25,342 nucleotides of DNA. Source: CAG-533 sp964589375 (GTDB taxonomy: Bacteria; Bacillota_I; Bacilli_A; RF39; UBA660). The position numbers and the translations under genes were made by a program. Below, piece after piece: positions 16,018 through 23,510 of the stretch. The stretch covers positions 1-25,342 of the forward strand of contig CAZPSA010000012.1 of assembly GCA_964589375.1 (NCBI GenBank). The letters run 5' to 3'. Within the stretch, counting starts at the first letter, position 1, and every line of letters starts with the position of its first letter. The notes beneath the pieces were generated by a model. The model did no database searches. It was given only the letters and a program-made list of their open reading frames with translations, and was not told where the DNA came from.

Positions 16018-16788
16018 CTACTTAGTAATATCGAAATCAGCACTAGCTGTTGAAACATCAATATAACCAGCAAAGAATTTCCCCTTATCACTATCTTGAA
16101 CTGCAGCAGTATTATTTAAGAAGAAGATAGATAATGTATAAGTATGAGTAGCAGAATTAGCACCAGCAGCAAATGAACCAGTTCCTAAAACTATACCAGT
16201 AACTTCTTTTTGAGCACCTGTAGCACCATCATCAACTTTAATAACTCTATGACCCATATCTCTAGCACTTGGAACATATGTATTTACTTCATCAATTGCC
16301 CCTGCAGAACTACTATCATCATGAGTTAATCTAGCAGATAAAGCTCTCTTACCAGCATCAGCGCCAGCTAAATCAGTATAACCATCTTTTTTGGCTTCTG
16401 GAACACCACTATCAGCAAGTGCAGTAATATCAGAATCAGTTGAAGTTTTACCAGTAGCAGGATTATGATCAACAAATGTTGAATCAGTAACAACTAAAGA
16501 TAATTGATATTTCATTGCTTTATCAGATGTATTATTACCAGTTAAAGTGAAAGTTTTTGTTAAAACTGCTCCAGCTTGTGGTTCAGCAACAAACTCAGAT
16601 TTAATATCAGCACCAGCTGCATCAGCATAAGCAATTGTTAATGTAGCAGAACCAACTTTTAAAATTGAGCTTCTATCTTCGCCACCAACTTGACTGGTGA
16701 AATATGCAAATGTTGCACCAATTACAGCTACTAATAAAGTTGCAATTGCAATAACAGTTAAAAGCATTGTATTGTTTTTCTTTTCCAT
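16018..16788 (-). CDS. SipW-type signal-peptide surface protein, TasA/camelysin-like
   Basis: A 256-residue exported protein. The signal peptide (MEKKNNTMLLTVIAIATLLVAVIGATFAYF) is nearly identical to that of the adjacent upstream gene, while the mature regions have diverged. The mature part is Ala/Asp/Ser/Thr-rich and predicted to be beta-rich (SATLTIAYADAAG, TKTFTLTGNN, KYQLSLVVTDSTF, THTYTLSIFFLNN), the pattern of TasA/camelysin-type secreted or fibre-forming proteins. It has no Cys, no LPXTG and no membrane anchor. The ATG follows AGGAGG. It is second of a two-gene operon, 34 bp after its paralogue. No SipW peptidase gene is in the window. Role as a fibre or matrix subunit is inferred. 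Confidence 0.8.
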   Translation of the reverse strand: MEKKNNTMLLTVIAIATLLVAVIGATFAYFTSQVGGEDRSSILKVGSATLTIAYADAAGADIKSEFVAEPQAGAVLTKTFTLTGNNTSDKAMKYQLSLVVTDSTFVDHNPATGKTSTDSDITALADSGVPEAKKDGYTDLAGADAGKRALSARLTHDDSSSAGAIDEVNTYVPSARDMGHRVIKVDDGATGAQKEVTGIVLGTGSFAAGANSATHTYTLSIFFLNNTAAVQDSDKGKFFAGYIDVSTASADFDITK

Positions 16789-16822
16789 TAATTTTTTCCT
16801 CCTATCCTTTTATATTTAATTA

Positions 16823-17485
16823 TTAATCAGTAACTTCTTTTACACCAACATAAGCTGTAAAAGTTTTACCTTGGTTAGTATTTTGATTTTCGTTCTTGTT
16901 TTCAAAGAATATATTTAGTTCGTAAACATGAACATTACCATTTGATCCAATAACGAATTTACCTGTTCCTTCAATATCAACTACTTTAGTACCAGGTTGT
17001 TCTGGATCATCAGTACCAACAATTTGTTTTTTTGTTGTAATTTCAGGAACTAAATTATCAGCTTCACCAGAAGTAGTCATAACTTGAGTATCGCAAGATG
17101 TAGTGCCATCAAGGCAAACACCAGTAGTAGTTACTCTTTTTAAAGTATAACTAAGTGGATTCCCAACAAAGGTATTTTCAGCAACTCTTAAATATAATGA
17201 ATACTCAATATCAGCTGTCATATCACCTTGAGTTTCATTGGTAAAACTAATATACTTTGTAGCCCAAGCTTCGTCTCTTGGATAAATATTTTCAAGATCA
17301 ATATGAGTAGATTCCAATTTAAATGAAGCTCCGCCACCTGTTTTAACAACAATGGTAGAACCAGTTTCATTTCCACTTCTTATAGCAGTGAAGTATGCGA
17401 ATGTTGCTCCAGCAACAGTAACTAACAATGTAGCAATCGCAATTACTGTTAAAAGTATACTATTATTCTTTCCTTCTTTCTCCAT
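16823..17485 (-). CDS. SipW-type signal-peptide surface protein, TasA/camelysin-like
   Basis: A 220-residue exported protein and paralogue of the downstream gene. The signal (NNSILLTVIAIATLLVTVAGATFAYF) is followed by a beta-rich domain with the pattern seen in the other family members: a strand ending near IYPRDEAWATKYISFTN, a LYLRVAENTF strand, and a C-terminal VHVYELNIFFENKN...GKTFTAYVGV. One Cys pair (VCLDGTTSCD) may form a small disulfide loop. The ATG has AAAGGAGG upstream. It is the first gene after the two-component system, with its own promoter. Probably a cell-surface or fibre protein; the partner is unknown. Confidence 0.8.
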   Translation of the reverse strand: MEKEGKNNSILLTVIAIATLLVTVAGATFAYFTAIRSGNETGSTIVVKTGGGASFKLESTHIDLENIYPRDEAWATKYISFTNETQGDMTADIEYSLYLRVAENTFVGNPLSYTLKRVTTTGVCLDGTTSCDTQVMTTSGEADNLVPEITTKKQIVGTDDPEQPGTKVVDIEGTGKFVIGSNGNVHVYELNIFFENKNENQNTNQGKTFTAYVGVKEVTD

Positions 17486-17511
17486 TTTTTATCCTCCTTT
17501 ACTATATTTCC

Positions 17512-17540
17512 ATGATAACATTTTAGAATTATTAAATCAA
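17512..17540 (-). promoter_or_regulatory. Promoter of the tandem surface-protein operon
   Basis: TTGATT (17535-17540) and TATCAT (17512-17517) on the minus strand, 17 bp apart, with an extended -10 (TGTTATCAT). It ends 26 bp before the ATG. Confidence 0.6.
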
Positions 17541-17683
17541 TATCTTTTTTTGAAATTTAAAAAATTTTTAGCAAACAAAAAAGAAGAAGAAATTAAAAGT
17601 GTGAGTTTGAGTTTATATCAATTAATTTTTTATAAAAATATTTCCTCTTCCATAAATAACTTTAACAAATAGATGTGAAAATT

Positions 17684-19075
17684 TTATGAAATTTTTCCTT
17701 TTTCTATTTCAAAATAAAAATTACTACCTTCATTCTTTTTACTCTTTACTCCATATTTAAAATTATGTTTAGTAAGTACTTCTTTAACAATTGATAATCC
17801 CAGCCCCGTACCAACTATATTTCTTTGATGATTTTTCTCATCTTTATAATATTTTGACCATATTAGTTTTAATTTTTCTTTACTTATACCTTTGCCAGTA
17901 TCAATTATTTCAACTAAATACGTATCTTTTTTCGCTGTTATATTTATTGTAACCTTTAAATCATCTCCCGTATAATTTATCGCATTATTAATTAAATTAT
18001 ATAAACAATTATTTATTTTAATCTTATCAGCATATACTACTGCGATATCTGGACTATTTAATATAATTTGATAATTCTCAGTTTCTTTTATTATTTCATA
18101 TCTTTTTAAAATTGCTTTTATTTCTTCAATTAAATCATAGTTTTCTAATTTTAAAGTACTACTATTGTTTTGTAATTTAGATAAATCTAATATATCATTT
18201 ACTAATACATTTAACCTATCGGCTTCATCTATAATAATATTTAAATTTTCTTTTCTTTTCTCTTCATCATCATTATTTATATCTCTTGCCATTTCCGCAT
18301 ATGCTTTAATCATTGTCAGTGGTGTTTTTAAATCATGGGAAACATTAGCCATTAAATCTCTTCTAAGCTCATCAGTATTTTTAATTTCACTACAAGCATA
18401 GTTTAATACATCATTTAACTCATCTAATTCATATATATTATATTTAGTATTACTTATATCATAGTCACCAGCAGCCATCATTCTAGCTTTTTTTGTAATA
18501 CTTAGTATTGGTCTATTTAACATTTTACCTACAAAATAAGATACTAAAATAGATAATAATATAACAATTAAAGTAATATAAATTAACTGACTAGTAAGTA
18601 CATAAGTAGTAGTTCCAACATCTTCTAATTTGGTATTTAACATAATATGAACCCCATTAGATAAATTAATTCCATATATTAAACTTTTAGAATTATTATT
18701 GGGATTTTCTACTTTATATAATAGCTTTTGTTTAGAACTATTAATTATTCTATTTTTAATTGTTTTTATCTTGGCATTTTGACTATTTAATATACAATCT
18801 TTATTTAAAGAATTATAATTTACACTTTGATCATTAACATATAAACTAATACAAATCTCATTATTATAAGCAATAGTTTCTAAATTATTTAAAAAGTCAT
18901 CTTCCTTACTTAAGATATTCTCTGCAACACTTTCTATTTTTTTAATCTGATATCTTTCATAAAATACTTTTAAAAATCCAATTTGAAATAACCAAAGTAA
19001 TAATAATATACACACGGAAAAAACAATTAGATAGGTAAATGTTTTAAATCCTAAACTATTTTTCCTTATATTCAA
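17684..19075 (-). CDS. Two-component sensor histidine kinase
   Basis: A 463-residue membrane kinase: TM1 (about 12-36), extracellular sensor (about 37-158), TM2 (about 160-184), HAMP (about 185-238), dimerisation domain with the phospho-acceptor His247 in NVSHDLKTPL, and an HATPase domain with an N box (NCLYNLINNAINY), G1 box (DTGKGIS), F-box-like stretch and G2 box (GTGLGLS). The sensor is Asn/Lys-rich and resembles nothing I can name, so the signal is unknown. It overlaps the response-regulator gene by 20 bp, so the two are a cognate pair. It lies immediately upstream of the tandem surface-protein genes. Confidence 0.95.
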   Translation of the reverse strand: MNIRKNSLGFKTFTYLIVFSVCILLLLWLFQIGFLKVFYERYQIKKIESVAENILSKEDDFLNNLETIAYNNEICISLYVNDQSVNYNSLNKDCILNSQNAKIKTIKNRIINSSKQKLLYKVENPNNNSKSLIYGINLSNGVHIMLNTKLEDVGTTTYVLTSQLIYITLIVILLSILVSYFVGKMLNRPILSITKKARMMAAGDYDISNTKYNIYELDELNDVLNYACSEIKNTDELRRDLMANVSHDLKTPLTMIKAYAEMARDINNDDEEKRKENLNIIIDEADRLNVLVNDILDLSKLQNNSSTLKLENYDLIEEIKAILKRYEIIKETENYQIILNSPDIAVVYADKIKINNCLYNLINNAINYTGDDLKVTINITAKKDTYLVEIIDTGKGISKEKLKLIWSKYYKDEKNHQRNIVGTGLGLSIVKEVLTKHNFKYGVKSKKNEGSNFYFEIEKGKIS

Positions 19076-19718
19076 ATTTATAACCCACCTTTCTTATTGT
19101 CTTTAAATTATCTCTATAACTACCAATTTTACTTCTAAGTAGTTTTATATGAGCATCTATTGTTCGATCGTCTGCATCATAATCATATCCCCAGATTGAA
19201 CTTATTATTTTATCTCTCGTTAAAACTATATTAACATTTGTTAAGAAAAGATATAGTAATTCAAATTGCGTATGAGTTAATTCTACTATTTCATTATCAA
19301 TCATACACTCTCGGGTATTTTTATTTATTGTAATATTTCCCTTAGTTATTATATCATCTTTATTATTTCTTTTCGTGACTGCTTTTATTCTTGCCATTAA
19401 TTCTTTAGGACTAAATGGTTTAGTTACATAATCATCAGCACCTAATTCAAAACTATTTAATTTATCAAATTCCATTGTTCTTGCTGATAACATTATTACC
19501 GGAACATCTTTTATTTCCTTAATTTCTTTAATAGCCGCGACGCCATCTTTCTTAGGCATCATAATATCTAATATAACTACATCTATATCTTCATCAGTAA
19601 TTATATCAATGGCTTCATCTCCATCATTTGCTTCAAATACATCATATCCTTCTTTTAAGGAATATTCCTTAATAACATTTCTAATTAGTTGTTCATCATC
19701 ACAAATTAATACTTTCAT
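19056..19718 (-). CDS. OmpR/PhoB-family response regulator
   Basis: A 220-residue regulator with an N-terminal receiver (acidic pocket DD at 7-8, phosphorylation site Asp51 in VVILDIMMPKKDG, Lys100 in VTKPF) and a C-terminal winged-helix DNA-binding domain (about 125-218; ELTHTQFELLYLFL, WGYDYDADDRTIDAHIKLLR, IRKVGYKFE). Phosphorylated by the downstream overlapping kinase. The target genes are not shown by the sequence; the surface operon right after the kinase is a candidate. It resembles the VanR/ArlR group, but no finer name is justified. Confidence 0.96.
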   Translation of the reverse strand: MKVLICDDEQLIRNVIKEYSLKEGYDVFEANDGDEAIDIITDEDIDVVILDIMMPKKDGVAAIKEIKEIKDVPVIMLSARTMEFDKLNSFELGADDYVTKPFSPKELMARIKAVTKRNNKDDIITKGNITINKNTRECMIDNEIVELTHTQFELLYLFLTNVNIVLTRDKIISSIWGYDYDADDRTIDAHIKLLRSKIGSYRDNLKTIRKVGYKFEYKEK

Positions 19719-19751
19719 TTATAACACCTACCAATAAAGTCTCTTACCGAT

Positions 19752-19760
19752 ATTATAGCA
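19752..19760 (-). promoter_or_regulatory. Extended -10 promoter of the two-component operon
   Basis: TGCTATAAT on the minus strand (TATAAT at 19752-19757), 33 bp before the ATG; no clear -35. Confidence 0.5.
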
Positions 19761-19801
19761 AATATGTGAAATTAAAATGAAAAAACATGATTAACTTTAT
19801 T

Positions 19802-20531
19802 TTATATATTCTTGTTTCCTTTGTTCTTTTCTAATTCTTTTAAAGTTTTTTTTGGTGTTGATAATTTTTCTGACATAATACCTCCATTTTTGGCAATAAC
19901 TTCTCTGATATTTTTTCAATGTGATAATGTGTTTAGTTCGCCTTTCTTTCCCAGTTAATATTATCTCTTTTCAATTTTGCTTCAGCTTGCGTAATGCGAA
20001 AAAGATTTGCCGCTAATTCTTCCCTACCCATATTATCTAAAATATCTTCCCTATATCTTAAACCCTTTCTTTTGGCAATGCCATCGGCTGTTTTCCCATT
20101 GTATAATCCTTAATAGCCAGCATTATGAAATTGATCAAATTTTTTTACAACAGCATTTTTAGCGGTTTGATTTAACGAATAATTTCCTTTTATATTTAAA
20201 CTTTTTTGATAAAATCTTTTTTCGTCTTCAGTAAGCCCATTATATTCTTTTTCCGTTAATTCTTGTAATCTTGTCTTTACTGCAAAGTAAGTTTGTCCTA
20301 AAGCTACCGCTTCATATTTAGGATTTTCATTTTGTACAATCAAATAACAAGCATATCTACTTAATTTATAATCAATAACTTCTTTTTGAGCACCTGTTTT
20401 TACTATTTTGATGTTTACATCAAAATTGGAATTAATACTGTAATTGCTTTGAAAGTAAGCAAATTACCGTCCTCATCAATATGCTTTATATTTTCAAATA
20501 CTATTTCATTATATCCTTTTATTTCCTTCAT
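19802..20531 (-). pseudogene. dinD: DNA-damage-inducible protein D (DinD-like) pseudogene
   Basis: Conceptual translation on the minus strand gives most of a DinD-like protein in pieces. It starts MKEIKGYNEIVFENIKHIDEDGN (20531 down), then breaks by a frameshift and loss of the usual FWYAREL-type segment. The next piece reads VKTGAQKEVIDYKLSRYA, continues through NPKYEAVALGQTYFAVKTRL and GNYSLNQTAKN, and reaches a TAA after FDQFHNAGY (stop at 20110-20112). The same frame goes on with GLYNGKTADGIAKRKGLRYR and LAANLFRITQAEAKLKR to a second TAA, and after another frameshift ends with a tail like STPKKTLKELEK. At least two nonsense codons and two frame breaks show it is dead. Family recognition is from memory of Firmicutes DinD proteins. 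The longest open piece is 77 codons. Confidence 0.85.
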
Positions 20532-20817
20532 TTTTCCGTAATCATTTCTTGTCTTTCATATCAATCATTTTACTCACTTAGATAAAATATTCCTCAATTA
20601 TATCCATGTTCTTATCTCCACTACATTCTATCTTCCAATACCTCAAACAAAAACTCATGCCAGCTTGCAAATTTTAAAAAACCGTAAATACAGTGCCCTA
20701 TTTTTTGTCTTTTATCATAAACTTAATCCATATCTCATGCCAACAAATATTTAACCAAACAAAAAAGAACTACAAATCCATAGTTCTTAAAACAAACAAA
20801 TTATTAAAATTTCATCA
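20532..20817. other. Intergenic region between the yebC-family gene and the dinD pseudogene
   Basis: This 286-bp stretch holds the yebC-family terminator (20761-20788). The rest has no intact open frame. A short relic-like frame (SWHEFLFEVLEDRM on the minus strand, around 20625-20665) may be debris of another gene, but I cannot identify it. Confidence 0.5.
20755..20788 (-). terminator. Terminator of the ZIP-patatin-yebC unit
   Basis: An 8-bp stem (AAGAACTA at 20765-20772, TAGTTCTT at 20781-20788) with an 8-nt loop, then TTTTGTTTGG on the minus strand, 30 bp beyond the stop at 20818. Confidence 0.8.
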
Positions 20818-21537
20818 TTAATCCATTTTAACATTAGTATATATTGCCGTTACATCATCAATATCATCAAGCATATTATAAAGTTTATCAAATACTTCTT
20901 TATCTTCTCCACTTAAAGTTATTTCTTCCTTCGGATACATTCCAACCTCATCATAATTATAATCTATATTTGGAATAATCTTTTCTAAAATATCCTTAAT
21001 CTTATGAATATCAGATGGATTACTATAAATAGTTATAACTCCATCTTTGGCTATATAATCTACTAACTCTATTCCATCATTTAATATACTTTCAAAAATT
21101 TCTTCTCCCTTATCTGAGTTAAAAGAAACAATTGCTAAATAATCGTAATTATATGAAACTGAATTAGTAACACCTAAACTCTTATTAACTTTATTAAAAG
21201 CTGCCCTTACAAATCCAACAGTTCTATTAACATTATCTGTTAATGTCTTAATAATAAAAGTTGAAGCTCCAGGTCCAAATCCCTCATATACAACTTCAGT
21301 ATAATCCTCAGTTCCTGCTCCTTTAGCTTTATCTATTGCTCTATTAATAATATCATTAGGAACTTGTTCTCTCTTAGCTTTTTCAACAATTCTTTTTAAA
21401 TTTACGTTTGCCTCAATATCACAAGAACCCTTCTTAGCAATTAAATATATTTCTTTAGCATAATTGCTATAAAGTTTAGCTTTAACTGCCCCATTTTTCT
21501 GTATACTTGCTTTTCTTACTTCATAAGCTCTTCCCAT
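20818..21537 (-). CDS. YebC/PmpR (TACO1) family protein, YeeN-like
   Basis: A 239-residue cytosolic protein of the YebC family: an N-terminal MGRAYEVRKASIQKNGAVKAK, the conserved ANVNLKRIVEKAKREQVPND and RAIDKAKG, the YEGFGPGAS loop, and a C-terminal acidic domain (YTNVKMD). The N-terminus is closer to the B. subtilis YeeN branch than to classical YebC, which begins AGHSKW. Members act on translation at proline-rich stretches or were described as transcription regulators. Normal length, all blocks present. The Shine-Dalgarno (GGAG) is ten bases from the ATG, somewhat long. The gap to the patatin gene is only 39 bp, with no terminator, so both read-through and its own promoter are possible. 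Confidence 0.92.
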   Translation of the reverse strand: MGRAYEVRKASIQKNGAVKAKLYSNYAKEIYLIAKKGSCDIEANVNLKRIVEKAKREQVPNDIINRAIDKAKGAGTEDYTEVVYEGFGPGASTFIIKTLTDNVNRTVGFVRAAFNKVNKSLGVTNSVSYNYDYLAIVSFNSDKGEEIFESILNDGIELVDYIAKDGVITIYSNPSDIHKIKDILEKIIPNIDYNYDEVGMYPKEEITLSGEDKEVFDKLYNMLDDIDDVTAIYTNVKMD

Positions 21538-21562
21538 GTTTTTCGCACTCCATTTCTTAGGT

Positions 21563-21592
21563 ATTATATAAAAATTCTACAATGTTTTGCAA
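21563..21592 (-). promoter_or_regulatory. Possible internal promoter for the yebC-family gene
   Basis: TTGCAA (21587-21592) and TATAAT (21563-21568) on the minus strand, 18 bp apart. The -35 lies within the last codons of the patatin gene. It ends 25 bp before the ATG. Confidence 0.45.
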
Positions 21593-22626
21593 CTATAAAT
21601 AAACTCAGATAATTTTTTATCTTTAATATTACAATATTTCTTAATATATTTTATTGTTTTTTTAGGAGATAATAACTCTAAATTACTTACTTTATTTTGT
21701 TTAAGTATTCTTTCAATCACCAAAAGGATCAACTCTTTATTACTATCAGCATTATATTTATCCTTTAAATCTTTCATTAATTCATAAGATACATTTTTTA
21801 CAATATGTCTATAATATTTATCACTCTTAATTTTAAAATAATAACTATTTCCTTCACACTTATTTATGACTTTTAAAGCATCTAAATAACCAAGTATCAA
21901 ATTATTACGATTACTTTCCCTATCAAATAATAATATTGATCCCAAATTCTTATTAGGTTTTATTTCAATAACTTTAGTAGTATCTTTTAATTTATTGTGT
22001 GATATCCCAATCCCTTTTATTCTAATTGAATATATAGTATCACAACCATAATTTTCTACTAATGATAAAGGTATATTATTATAAAAACCTCCATCAATAT
22101 AGTAATTATTATCTATTATTGGTTTCATATTAAATAAAGGTAAATAGCAAGAAGCCATAATATATTCAGCTAACTTTCCTTCAGGAATATCATCAATTGT
22201 AAGTTCCAAAGGTTTCATTCCCCTTACCTTAACTGTAACAAGACCAAATTTTATTTTACTTTTTCTTATCTTTTTTTCATTTATATTTTCATTAATCGTT
22301 TTTAAAAATTTATCAGTATTTATTCCCTTATTTTTAATAATCTTTTTTAAATTATCATATCCTAAAGCAATATCTTCTTTACTAAATTTTTTATTTTTAA
22401 AATCTTTTATTAACTTACTGTTTATATCAAATATATCAGTAGTTGTATTAAGCCATAGTTTAACTAATTTTTTTATATCTCCTTGAACCATCATAGCAGC
22501 ATTTACTGATCCTATACTAGTTCCCGCAATAATACTCGGTTTTATCCCATTTGTTACTAACGCAATATAAGCCCCAGCTTGATATGCCCCTTTAGCGCCA
22601 CCACCTTCTAAAGCAAAGCCAATCAT
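21577..22626 (-). CDS. Patatin-like phospholipase
   Basis: A 349-residue serine hydrolase of the patatin/RssA-type group. It has the oxyanion motif GGGAKG (8-13), the nucleophile elbow GTSIG (Ser37) and the DGG motif with Asp178 (YYIDGGFYNN), a complete Ser-Asp dyad. There is no signal peptide, so it probably acts on membrane lipids from the cytosol. The C-terminal part (about 230-349) is Lys-rich and not recognised. Its ATG overlaps the TGA of the ZIP gene (ATGA), so the two are translationally coupled. Whether it is a phospholipase, lysophospholipase or thioesterase cannot be read from sequence. Confidence 0.9.
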   Translation of the reverse strand: MIGFALEGGGAKGAYQAGAYIALVTNGIKPSIIAGTSIGSVNAAMMVQGDIKKLVKLWLNTTTDIFDINSKLIKDFKNKKFSKEDIALGYDNLKKIIKNKGINTDKFLKTINENINEKKIRKSKIKFGLVTVKVRGMKPLELTIDDIPEGKLAEYIMASCYLPLFNMKPIIDNNYYIDGGFYNNIPLSLVENYGCDTIYSIRIKGIGISHNKLKDTTKVIEIKPNKNLGSILLFDRESNRNNLILGYLDALKVINKCEGNSYYFKIKSDKYYRHIVKNVSYELMKDLKDKYNADSNKELILLVIERILKQNKVSNLELLSPKKTIKYIKKYCNIKDKKLSEFIYSCKTL

Positions 22627-23351
22627 AAAATCACCCCAATTAACATTAATACTCCGCCAATAATAAGACCAAAAGTACTATATTTATTATAATTTTCTTT
22701 TAATTCGATTAAAAGCTCAAATAAAACTAAATAAATTATCATTCCTGATGCAATACTTAAAAGAATACCTAAGATAAAATCATTTAAATATTGTTTAAAT
22801 AAAAAGATTAATATTCCTCCTAAAAAAGTTGATATTGTTAAAAGTATTAAATATATATTTCTATTTTTTTGAGATTTAACAGTATCAAGCATAGTCGTAA
22901 TTTCAATTCCAAAAGGAATATTATGTAGTCCAACTCCTAAAGCATAAATTATTCCCATCTTTAAATCACTAGCACTAATACTATAAATACTCATTCCTTC
23001 AACTATATTATGAATAATTAAAGCAATCGAAGTCATAATTCCAATATGTTCTAAATGATTTTTATGTTCTTCTAAATTCTTAAAATGATCATGATTAGGA
23101 ACAATCTTTTCGATTATTAATAATAAGCCTAAGCCTCCTAATACTCCCCCAATCATATAAAAAATACTTTTATTTTCTAACAATTCAATTGTTTCTGGCA
23201 TTATATCAAAAAGTAATAATATTATTAAAACAATAAAGGCCATCGCCACACTAAAATTAACTAAATTATCATTATTTTTATTTTTTAAGGCAATTATACT
23301 ACCTAATAGAAAAAATAATCCCACTATAATATTTATTATATTTATAATCAT
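22623..23351 (-). CDS. ZIP-family metal transporter with altered TM5 motif
   Basis: A 242-residue membrane protein with about eight helices, probably importing zinc or another divalent cation. The variable loop between TM3 and TM4 is His-rich (NHDHFKNLEEHKNHLEH, about 86-102). TM4 has HNIVEG (114-119), close to the family's HNxPEG. TM5 has HNIPFG (143-148), where the usual Glu is Phe147. The loss of this metal ligand is unusual and may change ion choice or transport. It is first gene of the ZIP-patatin operon, with a clear promoter. Family membership is fairly sure; the ion is not. Confidence 0.85.
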   Translation of the reverse strand: MIINIINIIVGLFFLLGSIIALKNKNNDNLVNFSVAMAFIVLIILLLFDIMPETIELLENKSIFYMIGGVLGGLGLLLIIEKIVPNHDHFKNLEEHKNHLEHIGIMTSIALIIHNIVEGMSIYSISASDLKMGIIYALGVGLHNIPFGIEITTMLDTVKSQKNRNIYLILLTISTFLGGILIFLFKQYLNDFILGILLSIASGMIIYLVLFELLIELKENYNKYSTFGLIIGGVLMLIGVIL

Positions 23352-23398
23352 AACTATATTTTTATCATTCTTTGATAAATTTCCCTTTCATAAAATTT

Positions 23399-23427
23399 AT
23401 TATATAATAGCTGTTATTATCCTGCAA
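23399..23427 (-). promoter_or_regulatory. Promoter of the ZIP-patatin operon
   Basis: TTGCAG (23422-23427) and TATAAT (23399-23404) on the minus strand, exactly 17 bp apart, about 48 bp before the ATG. Confidence 0.65.
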
Positions 23428-23464
23428 GCATGTTTAATTAGTGAAATATTTAAAAATTATTTAT

Positions 23465-23500
23465 AAAAAATGAAATCGGCTCATCTCGATTTCATTTTTT
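23465..23500. terminator. Terminator of the large surface-protein gene
   Basis: AATGAAATCG (23469-23478) and CGATTTCATT (23487-23496) form a perfect 10-bp stem, extended by flanking A/T pairs, with the loop GCTCATCT and T runs on both strands. It ends the minus-strand gene whose stop is at 23511; on shape it could work both ways. Confidence 0.85.
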
Positions 23501-23510
23501 AAAGTATAAA

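Noticed and set aside
16200..20397. 22-base identity between 16200-16221 (surface-protein gene) and 20376-20397 (dinD pseudogene)
   Set aside because: Both encode TGAQKEV in frame, in unrelated proteins where the residues fit their own context. The identity stops at the codons concerned, so chance with the same AT-rich codon use is the simplest reading.
20600..20700. Small coding gene on the minus strand (frames with WHEFLFEVLEDRM or MSFCLRYWKIEC)
   Set aside because: Short, interrupted by stops, no ribosome binding site of note and no recognised family; at most gene debris.
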